A stretch of DNA of 64,000 nt from Cytobacillus dafuensis (GCF_007995155.1 NZ_CP042593.1:1716001-1780000), one strand, 5' to 3'; shown: positions 20,990 through 30,473, counted from the first letter of the stretch. Notes: generated from the sequence alone by a model not told the origin. Translations and numbers: made by a program.

Positions 20990-21262
20990 AAGTACCTTTA
21001 AAAGTAAACGCAAAAAAGACCATTCGTCCTAAAAAATAGGGACGAATGGTCCGCGTTGCCACCCTAATTACTCAAAAAATGAGTCACTCTGTTCCATACA
21101 AAAGCCATGGACCCTCTATAACGTGAGGTGACGTCTATAAACTAGATAGCTCAAAAGTCCATTCTATTTACCAGGTTACCTGTTCACACCACCCACAGAC
21201 TCTCTTGAAACCTTAAGTAAATATACTCCTCTTCTTCATAGCCATTTGTATTAATTTTATTA
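20990..21262 (-). ncRNA. T-box riboswitch controlling trpS
   Basis: On the minus strand the core T-box AGGGTGGCAACGCGG is at 21065-21051, directly ahead of a terminator. A Stem I-like region precedes it, with GAAGAGGAGTA near 21230 and a probable UGG specifier at 21161-21159 in the context AATGGAC. The established mechanism is that uncharged tRNA-Trp pairs with the specifier and the T-box bulge and stabilises an antiterminator. The specifier matches the downstream gene. Confidence 0.93.
21012..21051 (-). terminator. T-box intrinsic terminator
   Basis: On the minus strand GACCATTCGTCC pairs with GGACGAATGGTC and is followed by TTTTTT. The upstream arm overlaps the T-box sequence, as expected for a mutually exclusive antiterminator. 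Confidence 0.92.
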
Positions 21263-21268
21263 AAAGTA

Positions 21269-21297
21269 ATAATATAGCAACTTGGAGGAGAAATCAA
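21269..21297 (-). promoter_or_regulatory. trpS leader promoter
   Basis: On the minus strand TTGATT and TATTAT are exactly 17 bases apart, placing the start of transcription near 21262. Confidence 0.7.
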
Positions 21298-21325
21298 GTG
21301 GAGTTACAGTTTAACACCAAATAAC

Positions 21326-21340
21326 TATTTTCGGAAAATT
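21326..21340 (+). promoter_or_regulatory. CodY-like box upstream of oppA
   Basis: TATTTTCGGAAAATT differs at two positions from the established CodY consensus AATTTTCWGAAAATT. It lies in the oppA-trpS divergent region, about 510 bases before oppA and 30 bases upstream of the trpS promoter, so its target is not settled. Confidence 0.5.
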
Positions 21341-21627
21341 AAAATAAAGATTATTATTCTTATTTTGTAAAAAAAGTCGAAAATAGGCGAAAAAAATATT
21401 TTTTTATTTGTCTAAAAACTCTTATTTCATAGGCATTTCTAGAAAAAGTGATTGCTAGATTACTATAATGCTTTTAAAAACCTACTTGCATAATCATTTT
21501 TTAGAAATTATAATAAACCTAACAAACAAATTCTTTACGAAATTGTGACAAAAATTACAATAGATTTACAGTATAACTTTGAGGTGTATTACTATACTAG
21601 AAAAGCAGGTTGTAAACTATCATAGAA

Positions 21628-21684
21628 AGAAAGATTCATACATATAATCTGATTAATTATCAGAATAGAACGGATAATCTTTCT
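21628..21684 (+). promoter_or_regulatory. Hairpin in the oppA leader
   Basis: Perfect arms AGAAAGATT and AATCTTTCT enclose a second small stem CTGAT/ATCAG. A T-rich tract follows about 20 bases downstream. It lies within 550 bases that otherwise hold no gene; the role, attenuation or mRNA protection, is inferred. Candidate −10 boxes occur nearby (TATAAT near 21461, TATACT near 21595) but −35 partners are unclear. Confidence 0.45.
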
Positions 21685-21852
21685 ATTAAGAGAATAACAA
21701 CTTTCTTTTTTTTAATCTAATGTTTGTATGTCATTTTTTTATCCTAAATTGACAGACTATTTAAGCAATATACCCGGAGCGTACACTTGTATTTGTATGG
21801 TGACAATTCTAAAGTAACTGTTTGGTGAAAAAATACACAGGGGGTTGAAACC

Positions 21853-23499
21853 GTGAAGAAAAGATTATCGATCTTTTTTAGCATGTTGTTAGTACTTAGC
21901 ATGTTCCTTGCAGCTTGCGGCGGCAAAGACAATGCTGACAGCGGTGAAAAAGGCGGAGAAAAAGACGCAGGAAAGTCTGATGTACCGCAAGAATTACGAG
22001 TAAATATCAATACTGAGCCACCATCTTTACATCCAGGACTAGCGAAAGATTCTACTTCTGGAACAGTTCTTCGTCAAACCTTCGAAGGTTTAACTCGTAT
22101 TGAAGCTGATGGTAAGCCACATGAGGCTGCAGCAGAAAAAATCGAGGTTTCAGATGATCAAACAGTTTATACATTTACACTTCGTGATGCACAGTGGTCA
22201 AATGGTGATCCAGTAACTGCTAAAGACTTTGAATATGCTTGGAAATGGGCTTTAGATCCAAATAACCAATCTGAGTATGCATACCAACTTTATTATATTA
22301 AAGGTGGACAAGCTGCAAACAGTGGTGAAGGTTCATTGGATGATGTTGGAATTAAAGTTGTAGACGACAAAACACTTGAAGTTACACTTGAAAACCCAAC
22401 TCCATTCTTCCTAGAGTTGACTGCTTTCTATACTTATCTTCCAATCAACAGCAAAATTGCTGAAGCAAATAAAGACTGGGCAAATGATGCTGGTGAAAAC
22501 TACACTTCTAACGGACCTTTCGTAATGAAGGAATGGTCTCATAGTGATAAAATCGTCCTAGAAAAGAATGAAAAATACTGGGATGCTGATACAGTAAAAT
22601 TAACTTCAATTGAAATGGTTATGATTAACGATCCAAACACAGAGTTATCAATGCTTGATAATGGCGAACTTGATTGGGCAGGTTCTCCAACAGGCACATT
22701 ACCGACAGATGCAATGCAAGCTCTTAAAGACGAAGGTCGTTTAACAACTCAATCAATCGCAGGTATTTATAACTACAAATTCAACACAACTGTTGAGCCG
22801 TTCAATAACGTAAATATCCGTAAAGCATTTGCACATGCAATTAACCGTCAAGAAATTATTGACAACGTTGCTCAAGGTGAACAGCTTCCAGCAATGGCAA
22901 TTGTACCGCCATCTATGTTCCCTGAGAGCGAAAAAGGCTATTTCCCTGATAACGATGTTGAAAAAGCAAAAGAATATTTACAAAAAGGTTTAGAAGAAAT
23001 GGGTCTTAAAGATGTTTCTGAACTACCTCCTATTTCTCTTTCTTACAATACGTCTGAAGGACATCAAAAGATTGCACAAGCAATCCAAGATATGTGGAAA
23101 ACGAACCTTGGTGTTGAAGTAACACTTGAAAACTCAGAATGGGCAGTATTTATCGATAAAATGCATTCACTTGATTATCAAGTTGGACGTATGGGTTGGT
23201 TAGGTGACTTTAACGATGCTATTAACTTCCTTGAAATGTACCGTGATGCTGATGGCGGTAACAATGATACAGGATGGGAAAGCAAAGAGTTCCAAGACTT
23301 ACTAGCTAAATCTGCTACTGAAGGTGATCCAGAAGCTCGTCAACAAATCCTTAAAGATGCAGAGAAAGTATTAATGGATGATATGCCAGTAATGCCAATC
23401 TACTTCTATACTCAAAACTGGGTTAAAGTTGACAACTTAAAAGATGTTGTTGTAACTGGTCTTGGTGAAGTTCAATACAAATGGGCACATTTTGAATAA
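21853..23499 (+). CDS. oppA: Oligopeptide-binding lipoprotein OppA
   Basis: OppA is the receptor of the Opp system; in B. subtilis it also imports signalling pentapeptides that feed sporulation and competence. The 548-residue protein starts with a lipoprotein signal (lipobox FLAAC, Cys22), a charged Gly/Asp/Lys linker, and a family 5 binding domain with INTEPPSLHPGLAKDSTS and NGDPVTAKDFEYAWKWALDP. The start is a GTG eight bases after GGGGG. Codon use is more biased toward A/T-ending optimal codons than its neighbours, suggesting high expression. A strong hairpin follows before oppB. Confidence 0.96.
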   Translation: MKKRLSIFFSMLLVLSMFLAACGGKDNADSGEKGGEKDAGKSDVPQELRVNINTEPPSLHPGLAKDSTSGTVLRQTFEGLTRIEADGKPHEAAAEKIEVSDDQTVYTFTLRDAQWSNGDPVTAKDFEYAWKWALDPNNQSEYAYQLYYIKGGQAANSGEGSLDDVGIKVVDDKTLEVTLENPTPFFLELTAFYTYLPINSKIAEANKDWANDAGENYTSNGPFVMKEWSHSDKIVLEKNEKYWDADTVKLTSIEMVMINDPNTELSMLDNGELDWAGSPTGTLPTDAMQALKDEGRLTTQSIAGIYNYKFNTTVEPFNNVNIRKAFAHAINRQEIIDNVAQGEQLPAMAIVPPSMFPESEKGYFPDNDVEKAKEYLQKGLEEMGLKDVSELPPISLSYNTSEGHQKIAQAIQDMWKTNLGVEVTLENSEWAVFIDKMHSLDYQVGRMGWLGDFNDAINFLEMYRDADGGNNDTGWESKEFQDLLAKSATEGDPEARQQILKDAEKVLMDDMPVMPIYFYTQNWVKVDNLKDVVVTGLGEVQYKWAHFE

Positions 23500-23510
23500 A
23501 AAATCTTGAA

Positions 23511-23556
23511 GACGAAAGGTATATAGGGGGGAGGACCTCCTGTATACCTTCGTTTC
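23511..23556 (+). terminator. Intercistronic hairpin oppA-oppB
   Basis: ACGAAAGGTATA pairs with TATACCTTCGT around a GGAGG/CCTCC core. There is no clear T-run, so it probably protects the oppA message or reduces read-through to the permeases. Confidence 0.65.
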
Positions 23557-23591
23557 TGCTTTAGAGATGTATTAATTGGAGGTGTTTTACA

Positions 23592-24527
23592 ATGGTGAAA
23601 TATATTGGAAAGCGCTTGCTGTACATGATCATTTCCTTGTGGTTAATTGTGACAGCAACGTTTTTTTTCATGCGCATTGCACCAGGAAACCCGTTTACTT
23701 CTGAGAAAAAGCTGCCTCCCGAAATTGAAGCGAATTTAAATGCTCACTTTGGTTTAGATCAGCCGTGGTATGCTCAATATTGGGATTATCTTGTAAGAAT
23801 ATTAAACTGGGATTTTGGTCCGTCATTTAAATATAAATCTCAAACAGTTAATGACTTAATCAATGAAGGCTTCCCAGTATCGGCCATGCTTGGGGCAGAG
23901 GCTTTACTACTAGCTGTTTCTTTTGGAATACTTCTAGGAATTATCGCCGCATTAAAGCATAATAGATGGCCTGATTACACGGCTATGATTATAGCAGTAT
24001 TAGGAATTTCTGTTCCATCCTTTATCATGGCAACCTTTTTGCAATATTTCCTTGCCATCAAAATGGGGCTATTCCCAGTAGCACGTTGGGAAACATTCAT
24101 GCATACCATTCTTCCTGCACTAGCGCTGGCTGCAACTCCAATGGCATTTATCGCTCGTTTAACTCGTTCAAGTATGCTGGAAGTTTTAAGTAATGATTAT
24201 ATTAAAACAGCAAAAGCAAAAGGATTAAGTAGAGGAGTAATAACGGTTAAACACGCAATACGAAATGCACTTTTACCGGTTGTCACTTATATGGGCCCAT
24301 TAACAGCTGGAATTTTAACAGGAAGCTTTGTAATTGAAAGAATTTTTGGGATTCCTGGCCTAGGTGCTCACTTTGTTACAAGTATTAATAATCGTGATTA
24401 TACGGTAATAATGGGAGTAACCGTTTTCTATAGTATTCTATTGCTCGTATCTATTCTCCTTGTTGACATAGCATACGGATTCATCGACCCACGTATTAAA
24501 CTTGCCGGTGGGAAGAAAGGAGAGTAA
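23592..24527 (+). CDS. oppB: Oligopeptide ABC transporter permease OppB
   Basis: OppB is a 311-residue, six-span permease. It has an N-terminal span after [12 protein letters not shown], a [25 protein letters not shown]-type loop (ends shown only) and the final FIDPRIK motif of the family. It pairs with OppC to form the peptide channel. ATG 23592 follows TTGGAGGTG. Only six bases separate it from oppC, so the two are translated from one message. It resembles AppB in layout but the two are clearly different in sequence. Confidence 0.95.
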   Translation: MVKYIGKRLLYMIISLWLIVTATFFFMRIAPGNPFTSEKKLPPEIEANLNAHFGLDQPWYAQYWDYLVRILNWDFGPSFKYKSQTVNDLINEGFPVSAMLGAEALLLAVSFGILLGIIAALKHNRWPDYTAMIIAVLGISVPSFIMATFLQYFLAIKMGLFPVARWETFMHTILPALALAATPMAFIARLTRSSMLEVLSNDYIKTAKAKGLSRGVITVKHAIRNALLPVVTYMGPLTAGILTGSFVIERIFGIPGLGAHFVTSINNRDYTVIMGVTVFYSILLLVSILLVDIAYGFIDPRIKLAGGKKGE

Positions 24528-24533
24528 TGAATC

Positions 24534-25448
24534 ATGCAGATTTCGAAAGATAAATTTCAACTCGTTGGAGCAAAATATTCAGACGCTGAAAAAATTTCAA
24601 AGCCTAGTCTTTCGTTCTGGAAAGACGTTTTTATCCGCTTCCGAAAAAATAAGCTCGCTTTGGTTGGATTAGTCCTACTAGTTCTATTAATCATTATGGC
24701 GATCATTGGACCGCATCTATCAGGATATGATTATAGTACGAATGATTTAGCAAATAAAAATCAACCTCCTTCATCCGAACATTGGTTTGGTACTGACGAT
24801 CTGGGGCGTGATGTTTTCACACGTACTTGGGAAGGTGCTCGAATTTCAATTTTTATCGGTGTTGCTGCTGCGTTAATTGATTTATTCATAGGGGTACTAT
24901 GGGGTGGTATTGCTGGCTATAAAGGCGGTCGTACTGATGAAATGATGATGCGTTTTGCGGACGTTCTCTACGGTGTACCTTATTTATTACTTGTTATCTT
25001 ATTAATGGTTGTATTAGGCCAAGGGCTTGGAACTATGATTCTTGCCATGACAATTACAGGATGGATCAATATGTCACGGATTGTACGTGGTCAAGTATTA
25101 TCATTAAAAAATCAAGAATATGTTCTTGCTTCCAAAACTTTAGGTGCAAATACTAGCAGAATTATGGCAAGGCATTTAATTCCAAATGCAATGGCTCCAA
25201 TTCTTGTTACCATGACTTTAACAATCCCAAGTGCAATTTTTACAGAATCTTTTTTAAGTTATTTAGGGTTAGGATTAACTCCGCCTCTTGCCAGCTGGGG
25301 TTCAATGGCTAGTGACGGACTTCCAGCACTACGCTACTATCCTTGGCGTTTATTCTTCCCAGCAACATTTATCTGTGTAACTATTTTTGCATTTAATGTA
25401 GTTGGAGACGGATTACGTGATGCTCTGGACCCAAGACTTCGTAAATAA
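24534..25448 (+). CDS. oppC: Oligopeptide ABC transporter permease OppC
   Basis: OppC is the second permease, 304 residues, with a cytoplasmic N-terminus of about 45 residues, a first span LVGLVLLVLLIIMAIIG, the conserved HWFGTDDLGRDVFTRTWEGA block and a C-terminal [12 protein letters not shown] typical of the family. The start follows AAAGGAGAG. It sits between oppB and oppD with very short gaps. No irregularities were seen. Confidence 0.95.
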   Translation: MQISKDKFQLVGAKYSDAEKISKPSLSFWKDVFIRFRKNKLALVGLVLLVLLIIMAIIGPHLSGYDYSTNDLANKNQPPSSEHWFGTDDLGRDVFTRTWEGARISIFIGVAAALIDLFIGVLWGGIAGYKGGRTDEMMMRFADVLYGVPYLLLVILLMVVLGQGLGTMILAMTITGWINMSRIVRGQVLSLKNQEYVLASKTLGANTSRIMARHLIPNAMAPILVTMTLTIPSAIFTESFLSYLGLGLTPPLASWGSMASDGLPALRYYPWRLFFPATFICVTIFAFNVVGDGLRDALDPRLRK

Positions 25449-25460
25449 GGGAGTGAGATT

Positions 25461-26528
25461 ATGGAAAAAATTCTCGAAGTAAAAGATTTAGAAGTCTCAT
25501 TCCAAACATATGGAGGATCCGTAAAAGCAGTTCGTGGTGTAAGCTTTGACCTTCATAAGGGTGAGACACTTGCCATTGTTGGCGAATCAGGATCAGGTAA
25601 GAGTGTTACTTCTCAGACGATCATGAAATTAATTCCAATGCCACCTGGTAAAATTACAGGCGGTCAAATTCTTTTTAACGGAGAAGATATTGTTCCAAAG
25701 ACGGATAAACAAATGGAGAAAATCCGAGGAAAAGAAATTAGTATGATTTTCCAAGACCCAATGACATCTTTGAATCCTACGATGAAAGTGGGTTATCAGA
25801 TTATGGAAGTTCTGATAAAACACCAAAATATGTCAAAGCAGGCTGCGAAAGCTCGTGCGGTAGAACTGCTTAGTCTTGTTGGTATTCCAATGCCTGAAAG
25901 GCGCGTAAATCAATATCCGCATGAATTTTCAGGTGGAATGAGACAGCGTGTAATGATTGCCATAGCGTTAGCTGCAAATCCAAAGCTATTAATTGCTGAT
26001 GAGCCAACAACAGCTCTTGATGTAACGATTCAAGCACAAATTCTTGATTTAATGAAAGATTTACAGAACAAAATGGATACTTCCATTATCTTTATTACTC
26101 ATGATCTAGGTGTTGTAGCAAATGTTGCAGATCGTGTAGCTGTTATGTACGCTGGACAAATTGTTGAAATGGGTACAGTTGATGAAATCTTCTATGATCC
26201 ACGTCATCCTTACACATGGGGGCTTCTTGCATCCATGCCAAGCTTAGACAACGATGACAAAGCAGAGCTTGCTGCGATCCCTGGAACACCGCCAGACTTA
26301 ACTAATCCTCCAAAGGGAGATGCATTTGCAGCGAGAAATAATTATGCTTTGGCAATTGACTTTGAAGAAGAGCCGCCAATGTACCAAATTTCTGAAACAC
26401 ATTTTGCAAAAACATGGCTTCTTCATCCGGATGCACCAAAGGTAGAGCCTCCAGATTCAGTTAAAAAACGGATGCGTCAATTATCCTCTGCGTTCAAGCA
26501 ACCAGTACTTGTAAAGGAGGGTAACTAA
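25461..26528 (+). CDS. oppD: Oligopeptide ABC transporter ATPase OppD
   Basis: OppD is a 355-residue ATPase with Walker [39 protein letters not shown] and THDLGV. Its C-terminal extension ([21 protein letters not shown] and following, ending near VKEGN) is the Opp type and has no cysteine cluster, unlike AppD in the same window. ATG 25461 follows GGGAGTGAG. The oppF start is two bases past its stop. Confidence 0.95.
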   Translation: MEKILEVKDLEVSFQTYGGSVKAVRGVSFDLHKGETLAIVGESGSGKSVTSQTIMKLIPMPPGKITGGQILFNGEDIVPKTDKQMEKIRGKEISMIFQDPMTSLNPTMKVGYQIMEVLIKHQNMSKQAAKARAVELLSLVGIPMPERRVNQYPHEFSGGMRQRVMIAIALAANPKLLIADEPTTALDVTIQAQILDLMKDLQNKMDTSIIFITHDLGVVANVADRVAVMYAGQIVEMGTVDEIFYDPRHPYTWGLLASMPSLDNDDKAELAAIPGTPPDLTNPPKGDAFAARNNYALAIDFEEEPPMYQISETHFAKTWLLHPDAPKVEPPDSVKKRMRQLSSAFKQPVLVKEGN

Positions 26529-26530
26529 AC

Positions 26531-27466
26531 ATGGCTGAAAAATTATTAGAAATAAAAAATTTAAAACAGCATTTCAATATTGGAAAGCCGAATATGGTAA
26601 AAGCTGTTGATGGAATTTCTTTTGATATTTATAAAGGTGAAACACTCGGCCTTGTTGGTGAATCGGGATGTGGAAAATCGACAACTGGACGGACAATTAT
26701 TAGACTATATGATGCGACTGACGGCCAAGTCCTTTTCAACGGGGAAGACGTACATGGCAAGAAATCATCTAAAGAATTAAAGAAATTCAATCGTAAAATG
26801 CAAATGATTTTCCAAGACCCTTATGCTTCACTTAACCCGCGTATGACAGTAGCGGATATTATTGCTGAAGGCATTGATATTCACGGTTTAGCGAATAGCA
26901 AAACAGATCGAATGGGAAGAGTTTATGAACTATTGGAAACAGTCGGTTTAAATAAAGAGCATGCTAACCGTTACCCGCATGAGTTCTCTGGTGGCCAAAG
27001 ACAGCGTATCGGCATTGCACGTGCACTTGCTGTTGAACCTGATTTCATCATTGCGGATGAGCCGATTTCTGCACTAGACGTTTCTATTCAGGCTCAGGTT
27101 GTTAACTTGATGAAAAAGCTACAGCGTGAAAAAGGGTTAACCTATCTCTTTATTGCCCATGACTTATCCATGGTTAAGTATATTAGTGATCGAATTGGGG
27201 TAATGTACTTTGGTAAGCTAGTTGAGCTTGCAACAGCAGAAGATTTATATAAAAATCCAATTCACCCATATACCCAATCGCTTTTATCAGCCATTCCACT
27301 TCCAGATCCTGATACTGAACGAACACGCAAGCGTAAATCCTATGATCCAAAGGTTCACAATTACAGTGAAAATGACAAGGTTGAAATGCGTGAAATTGCT
27401 CCAGGGCATTTTGTTTATTGTTCAGAAAAGGAAGCAAATCAATATAAAGCACAATATGTTAAATAA
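26531..27466 (+). CDS. oppF: Oligopeptide ABC transporter ATPase OppF
   Basis: OppF is the 311-residue partner ATPase, with [40 protein letters not shown] and AHDLSM. The C-terminus ends with APGHFVYCSEKE, keeping only one cysteine of the set present in AppF. ATG 26531 is preceded by AAAGGAGGG inside the end of oppD. It is the last gene of oppABCDF and is followed by a terminator. Confidence 0.95.
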   Translation: MAEKLLEIKNLKQHFNIGKPNMVKAVDGISFDIYKGETLGLVGESGCGKSTTGRTIIRLYDATDGQVLFNGEDVHGKKSSKELKKFNRKMQMIFQDPYASLNPRMTVADIIAEGIDIHGLANSKTDRMGRVYELLETVGLNKEHANRYPHEFSGGQRQRIGIARALAVEPDFIIADEPISALDVSIQAQVVNLMKKLQREKGLTYLFIAHDLSMVKYISDRIGVMYFGKLVELATAEDLYKNPIHPYTQSLLSAIPLPDPDTERTRKRKSYDPKVHNYSENDKVEMREIAPGHFVYCSEKEANQYKAQYVK

Positions 27467-27467
27467 T

Positions 27468-27498
27468 AAAAACGATCTCTTGAATGAGATCGTTTTTT
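27468..27498 (+). terminator. opp operon terminator
   Basis: Arms AAAACGATCTC and GAGATCGTTTT with a six-base loop run into TTTTTTC. Confidence 0.93.
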
Positions 27499-27707
27499 CA
27501 TTTTGGGATCGAATAATGAAGAAAAACTTCTTTTTCTTTAGTATTTGAAGAGGTTGATCCATGTTGAAAAAACAATTCTATACTTTTGTGCGATAACGTA
27601 TTACTCTTTTAACATCATACACTATCCAAAAAGAAATTTCTATAAAAATTTCTACTAATATTACTTTTCTGAGTATTGGAAATGTCGTCGGTTTCATTTT
27701 TACAAAG

Positions 27708-27738
27708 AAAAAGAGACTGTTATATTCCAGTCTCTTTG
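27708..27738 (-). terminator. Terminator of the small gene at 27752
   Basis: On the minus strand AAAGAGACTG pairs with CAGTCTCTTT and is followed by TTTTCTTTG. The stem also works in part for the plus strand. Confidence 0.8.
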
Positions 27739-27751
27739 GTTTAATTCAATT

Positions 27752-27937
27752 TTATTTCTTTTTTCCGCCAACATATTTCCAACCAGTTTGATATCTTGCA
27801 GATTGATCAACAAATTCATTTTTCTTTTTACCACCAAATAGCCTTTCACCAAGACCATTTGTAAAAACACCCAATGTTGCTGTTAGGCCAATAATTAGCA
27901 ATGCAACAACCGTAAGATCAAATATGTATTCTTTCAT
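27752..27937 (-). CDS. Small single-span membrane protein of unknown function
   Basis: The 61-residue product has one hydrophobic segment (about residues 7-27, VVALLIIGLTATLGVFTNG-like) and then a basic, lysine-rich tail ending GWKYVGGKKK. I do not recognise the family. The predicted orientation is N-out/C-in by the positive-inside rule, because the lysines follow the span. ATG 27937 is chosen because GTGGGGG precedes it by about six bases; the frame opens four codons earlier at a GTG lying in that site. It is monocistronic between oppF and yjbC and has its own terminator, which supports a real gene. Confidence 0.65.
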   Translation of the reverse strand: MKEYIFDLTVVALLIIGLTATLGVFTNGLGERLFGGKKKNEFVDQSARYQTGWKYVGGKKK

Positions 27938-28098
27938 CTTAACCCCCACTTTCCTTATTTCACAAAAAAAATTGTGATTCAGAAGCTATCCCCATATCCC
28001 TATTGTATTAGAAGTTATCATGTATTAAAAGGGGGAATCAGCGAAATACTTTATTAATAAGAACTTTTTAATACTGGATGAAGAAGGAGAAGTCATCT

Positions 28099-28677
28099 AT
28101 GCACTGGTATGAAAAATTAAATCAATATTTTCCAATTGAAGAAATGAAATCAAAAGAACATATGGAGACATTATTAAAGGAACAGCCAGGGATTTATCAA
28201 AAAGATGAAGGACCTTATCATGTTCTCATGTATGCCGAGTTTGATTATTTTATTTTTATAGATTATTTATTCGTCTCGAAAGAATCAAGGGGCCAAGGAT
28301 TAGGACATAAATTGATTGATAAGCTGAAGAAAAAGGAAAAACCAATTATTTTAGAAGTTGAGCCTATTAATTATGAAGACACCGATACAGAAAAAAGACT
28401 CCATTTTTATAAACGAGAAGGATTTGAGCATGCGCAGGCAATTGGATATAAGAGACGTTCTCTTGCTACTAAAGAAATAAATGAAATGGAAATACTTTAT
28501 TGGGCACCAAATAATGAAAGTGAAGAATTAATATTTACGGCAATGAAAAAAACTTATGAATCTATACATACTTATCGTGATGTCCATTTTTATGGCGAAG
28601 CTTATCAGCCTGTTGAGGAAGTGCTCACCTATGAAGAAGACAGTAATAATCAAAATATTTTAGATCAACTATCATAA
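28099..28677 (+). CDS. yjbC: YjbC, GNAT-family acetyltransferase
   Basis: The 192-residue protein has the GNAT acetyl-CoA loop in RGQGLGHKLIDKL and the second-half motif YKREGFEHAQAIGY. It follows B. subtilis YjbC closely, including LEVEPINYEDTDTEKRL. The acetyl acceptor is unknown. I chose ATG 28099, with AAGGAG nine bases upstream, over an ATG seven codons earlier that lacks a site. It precedes spx as in B. subtilis, where the two are cotranscribed; here a 440-base gap with its own promoter lies between them. Confidence 0.88.
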   Translation: MHWYEKLNQYFPIEEMKSKEHMETLLKEQPGIYQKDEGPYHVLMYAEFDYFIFIDYLFVSKESRGQGLGHKLIDKLKKKEKPIILEVEPINYEDTDTEKRLHFYKREGFEHAQAIGYKRRSLATKEINEMEILYWAPNNESEELIFTAMKKTYESIHTYRDVHFYGEAYQPVEEVLTYEEDSNNQNILDQLS

Positions 28678-28863
28678 GGGTTTTTATCTTTTTTTCAATA
28701 ACATGATAATAATTGAGAAAAAAAAGGATATAAAAAAATGAAGAGTTAGATATTTTATAAAAAAAAGGTGATGGACTCTTTCATAAAAAGGTGCTCTAAA
28801 ATTAAAAAGGATGTCAACTATATTGTGAACAATTTGTGAATCAAAAAAATAATAAAGATTTAA

Positions 28864-28889
28864 TGAAACTTTTCATGGTTTCATTCGTC
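28864..28889 (+). promoter_or_regulatory. ECF sigma (sigma-M/W/X type) promoter for spx
   Basis: TGAAAC (28864-28869) and CGTC (28886-28889) are 16 bases apart, which is the established pattern for extracytoplasmic-function sigma factors such as sigma-M in bacilli. It lies about 230 bases upstream of spx. An additional extended −10 (TG-TATAAT near 28985) may be a housekeeping promoter. The rest of the 28678-29117 gap holds no gene. Confidence 0.75.
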
Positions 28890-29117
28890 TTATATACTAG
28901 AGTTGCCAGAATTATCATTTGTTTAATGAATATTTAAGGCTTTAATCTATTTTAAAAAGATATACCAAAACTGATTTTCTTGGTGTATAATCATGAATAT
29001 AAAATTACTTATTTATAGTAATTTTAATTTAAGATTAGCTCATATGTTCATATTTAAACAAATAAAAATCAAAAGATTTGATTATATGTCTAAATTTTAA
29101 GGGAGTGAATTTGTAAA

Positions 29118-29513
29118 ATGGTTACATTATACACTTCACCAAGTTGTACTTCATGCAGAAAAGCAAAGTTATGGTTGGAAGAACATGATATTGCCTATAA
29201 AGAAAGAAATATATTTTCTGAGCCTTTGACAATCGATGAAATAAAAGCCATTCTACGTATGACGGAAGATGGTACGGATGAGATTATATCTACGCGTTCT
29301 AAGATTTTCCAAAAACTTGATGTAAATTTGGAATCTATGCCACTTCAAGATTTATTTGAGTTAATCAAAAAAAATCCTGGCTTACTTCGCCGTCCAATCA
29401 TTATTGATGAGAAGAGGCTACAAGTAGGTTATAATGAAGATGAAATTCGAAGATTTCTTCCAAGGAAAGTTCGTACATTTCAACTTCGTGAAGCTCAGCG
29501 CTTAGTTAATTAA
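29118..29513 (+). CDS. spx: Spx, RNA polymerase-binding stress regulator
   Basis: Spx binds the alpha subunit C-terminal domain of RNA polymerase and turns on thiol-stress genes such as trxA and trxB while blocking activator-dependent transcription. The 131-residue ArsC-fold protein has the redox switch CTSC at residues 10-13, the [25 protein letters not shown] core and the C-terminal region by which ClpXP recognises it (ending AQRLVN). ATG 29118 follows AAGGGAGTG. Its degradation adaptor SpxH is encoded in the same window. A terminator follows. Confidence 0.97.
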   Translation: MVTLYTSPSCTSCRKAKLWLEEHDIAYKERNIFSEPLTIDEIKAILRMTEDGTDEIISTRSKIFQKLDVNLESMPLQDLFELIKKNPGLLRRPIIIDEKRLQVGYNEDEIRRFLPRKVRTFQLREAQRLVN

Positions 29514-29514
29514 A

Positions 29515-29550
29515 AAAAGAGACCTTCTTTCTTTGGAAGAAGGTCTTTTT
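29515..29550 (+). terminator. spx terminator
   Basis: Arms AAAGAGACCTTCTT and AAGAAGGTCTTTTT enclose a seven-base loop. Confidence 0.92.
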
Positions 29551-29623
29551 AAATCTGGAAATCCGAATAGGCAAATAATGGTTTTTTAAAAGTTGTGACA
29601 TTTTAATTCCCTTTATTGTCATT

Positions 29624-29653
29624 TTGTCATAAAATAAAAGTACAAGGTACAAT
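29624..29653 (+). promoter_or_regulatory. Candidate mecA promoter
   Basis: TTGTCA and TACAAT are 18 bases apart, about 120 bases before mecA. Confidence 0.6.
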
Positions 29654-29773
29654 ATAAATTACCTTCTCAATTTAAGGAATATACTGTCATTTATATGGAA
29701 TCATAGATAACAGATATGAATTAATAAGGGTATATTTGTCCCTTCAACCAACTCCAGAAGGGAGAGGTGTAAA

Positions 29774-30439
29774 ATGGAAATAGAAAGAATCAATGACAAC
29801 ACAGTAAAGTTTTATATTTCTTACGTTGATATAGAAGAACGAGGCTTTGAGCGCGATGAAATTTGGTATAACCGCGAACGAAGCGAGGAGCTTTTTTGGG
29901 AAATGATGGAGGAGGTCCACGATGAAGAGGAATTCACTGTGGAAGGACCTCTATGGATACAGGTTCAAGCTCTAGATAAAGGATTAGAGATATTGGTTAC
30001 GAAGGCTCAGCTTTCTAAGGATGGAAACAAATTCGAGTTGCCTATTCCAAATGAAAAATTAAAAGATATACCTGTCGATGAACGTATTGAAGAGCTGTTA
30101 GATCAGCATTTCAATCCTGAATCAGAGGATAATGAATTAGATTATGAGGAAAATCTTGACTTCCTTTTGACATTTAAGGATTTTGAAGACGTCATCTTAT
30201 TATCAAAACAACATGGATTAGACAATATTCCAACCAAATTATTTTCTTTTGAGGGAAAATATTATCTATTTGTCGAATTTCCAGAAGAGCTATTTGCTGA
30301 AGAGGATATTGATAATTTATTATCGTTATTATTGGAATATGGAATTGAAACTCAAGTAACGATTCATCGTGTTGAGGAATATGGAAACTTAATCATCGCT
30401 GAGGATGTATTTGAAAAATTAAGAAGTTATTTTAATTAG
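29774..30439 (+). CDS. mecA: MecA, ClpC adaptor protein
   Basis: MecA delivers ComK and other substrates to ClpC-ClpP and helps assemble the ClpC hexamer. The 221-residue protein starts with the conserved MEIERINDNTVKFYISYVDIE and has an acidic linker (about residues 85-130) joining the N-terminal substrate-binding part to the C-terminal ClpC-binding part. ATG 29774 follows AAGGGAGAGG. It is monocistronic, with its own promoter and terminator. It links to the competence genes med, comZ and coiA in this window. Confidence 0.96.
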   Translation: MEIERINDNTVKFYISYVDIEERGFERDEIWYNRERSEELFWEMMEEVHDEEEFTVEGPLWIQVQALDKGLEILVTKAQLSKDGNKFELPIPNEKLKDIPVDERIEELLDQHFNPESEDNELDYEENLDFLLTFKDFEDVILLSKQHGLDNIPTKLFSFEGKYYLFVEFPEELFAEEDIDNLLSLLLEYGIETQVTIHRVEEYGNLIIAEDVFEKLRSYFN

Positions 30440-30473
30440 AAAATCCGATTTCAGTGTTGAAATCGGATTTTCT
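30438..30473 (+). terminator. mecA terminator
   Basis: Perfect arms AGAAAATCCGATTTC and GAAATCGGATTTTCT enclose AGTGTT directly after the mecA stop. Confidence 0.9.
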
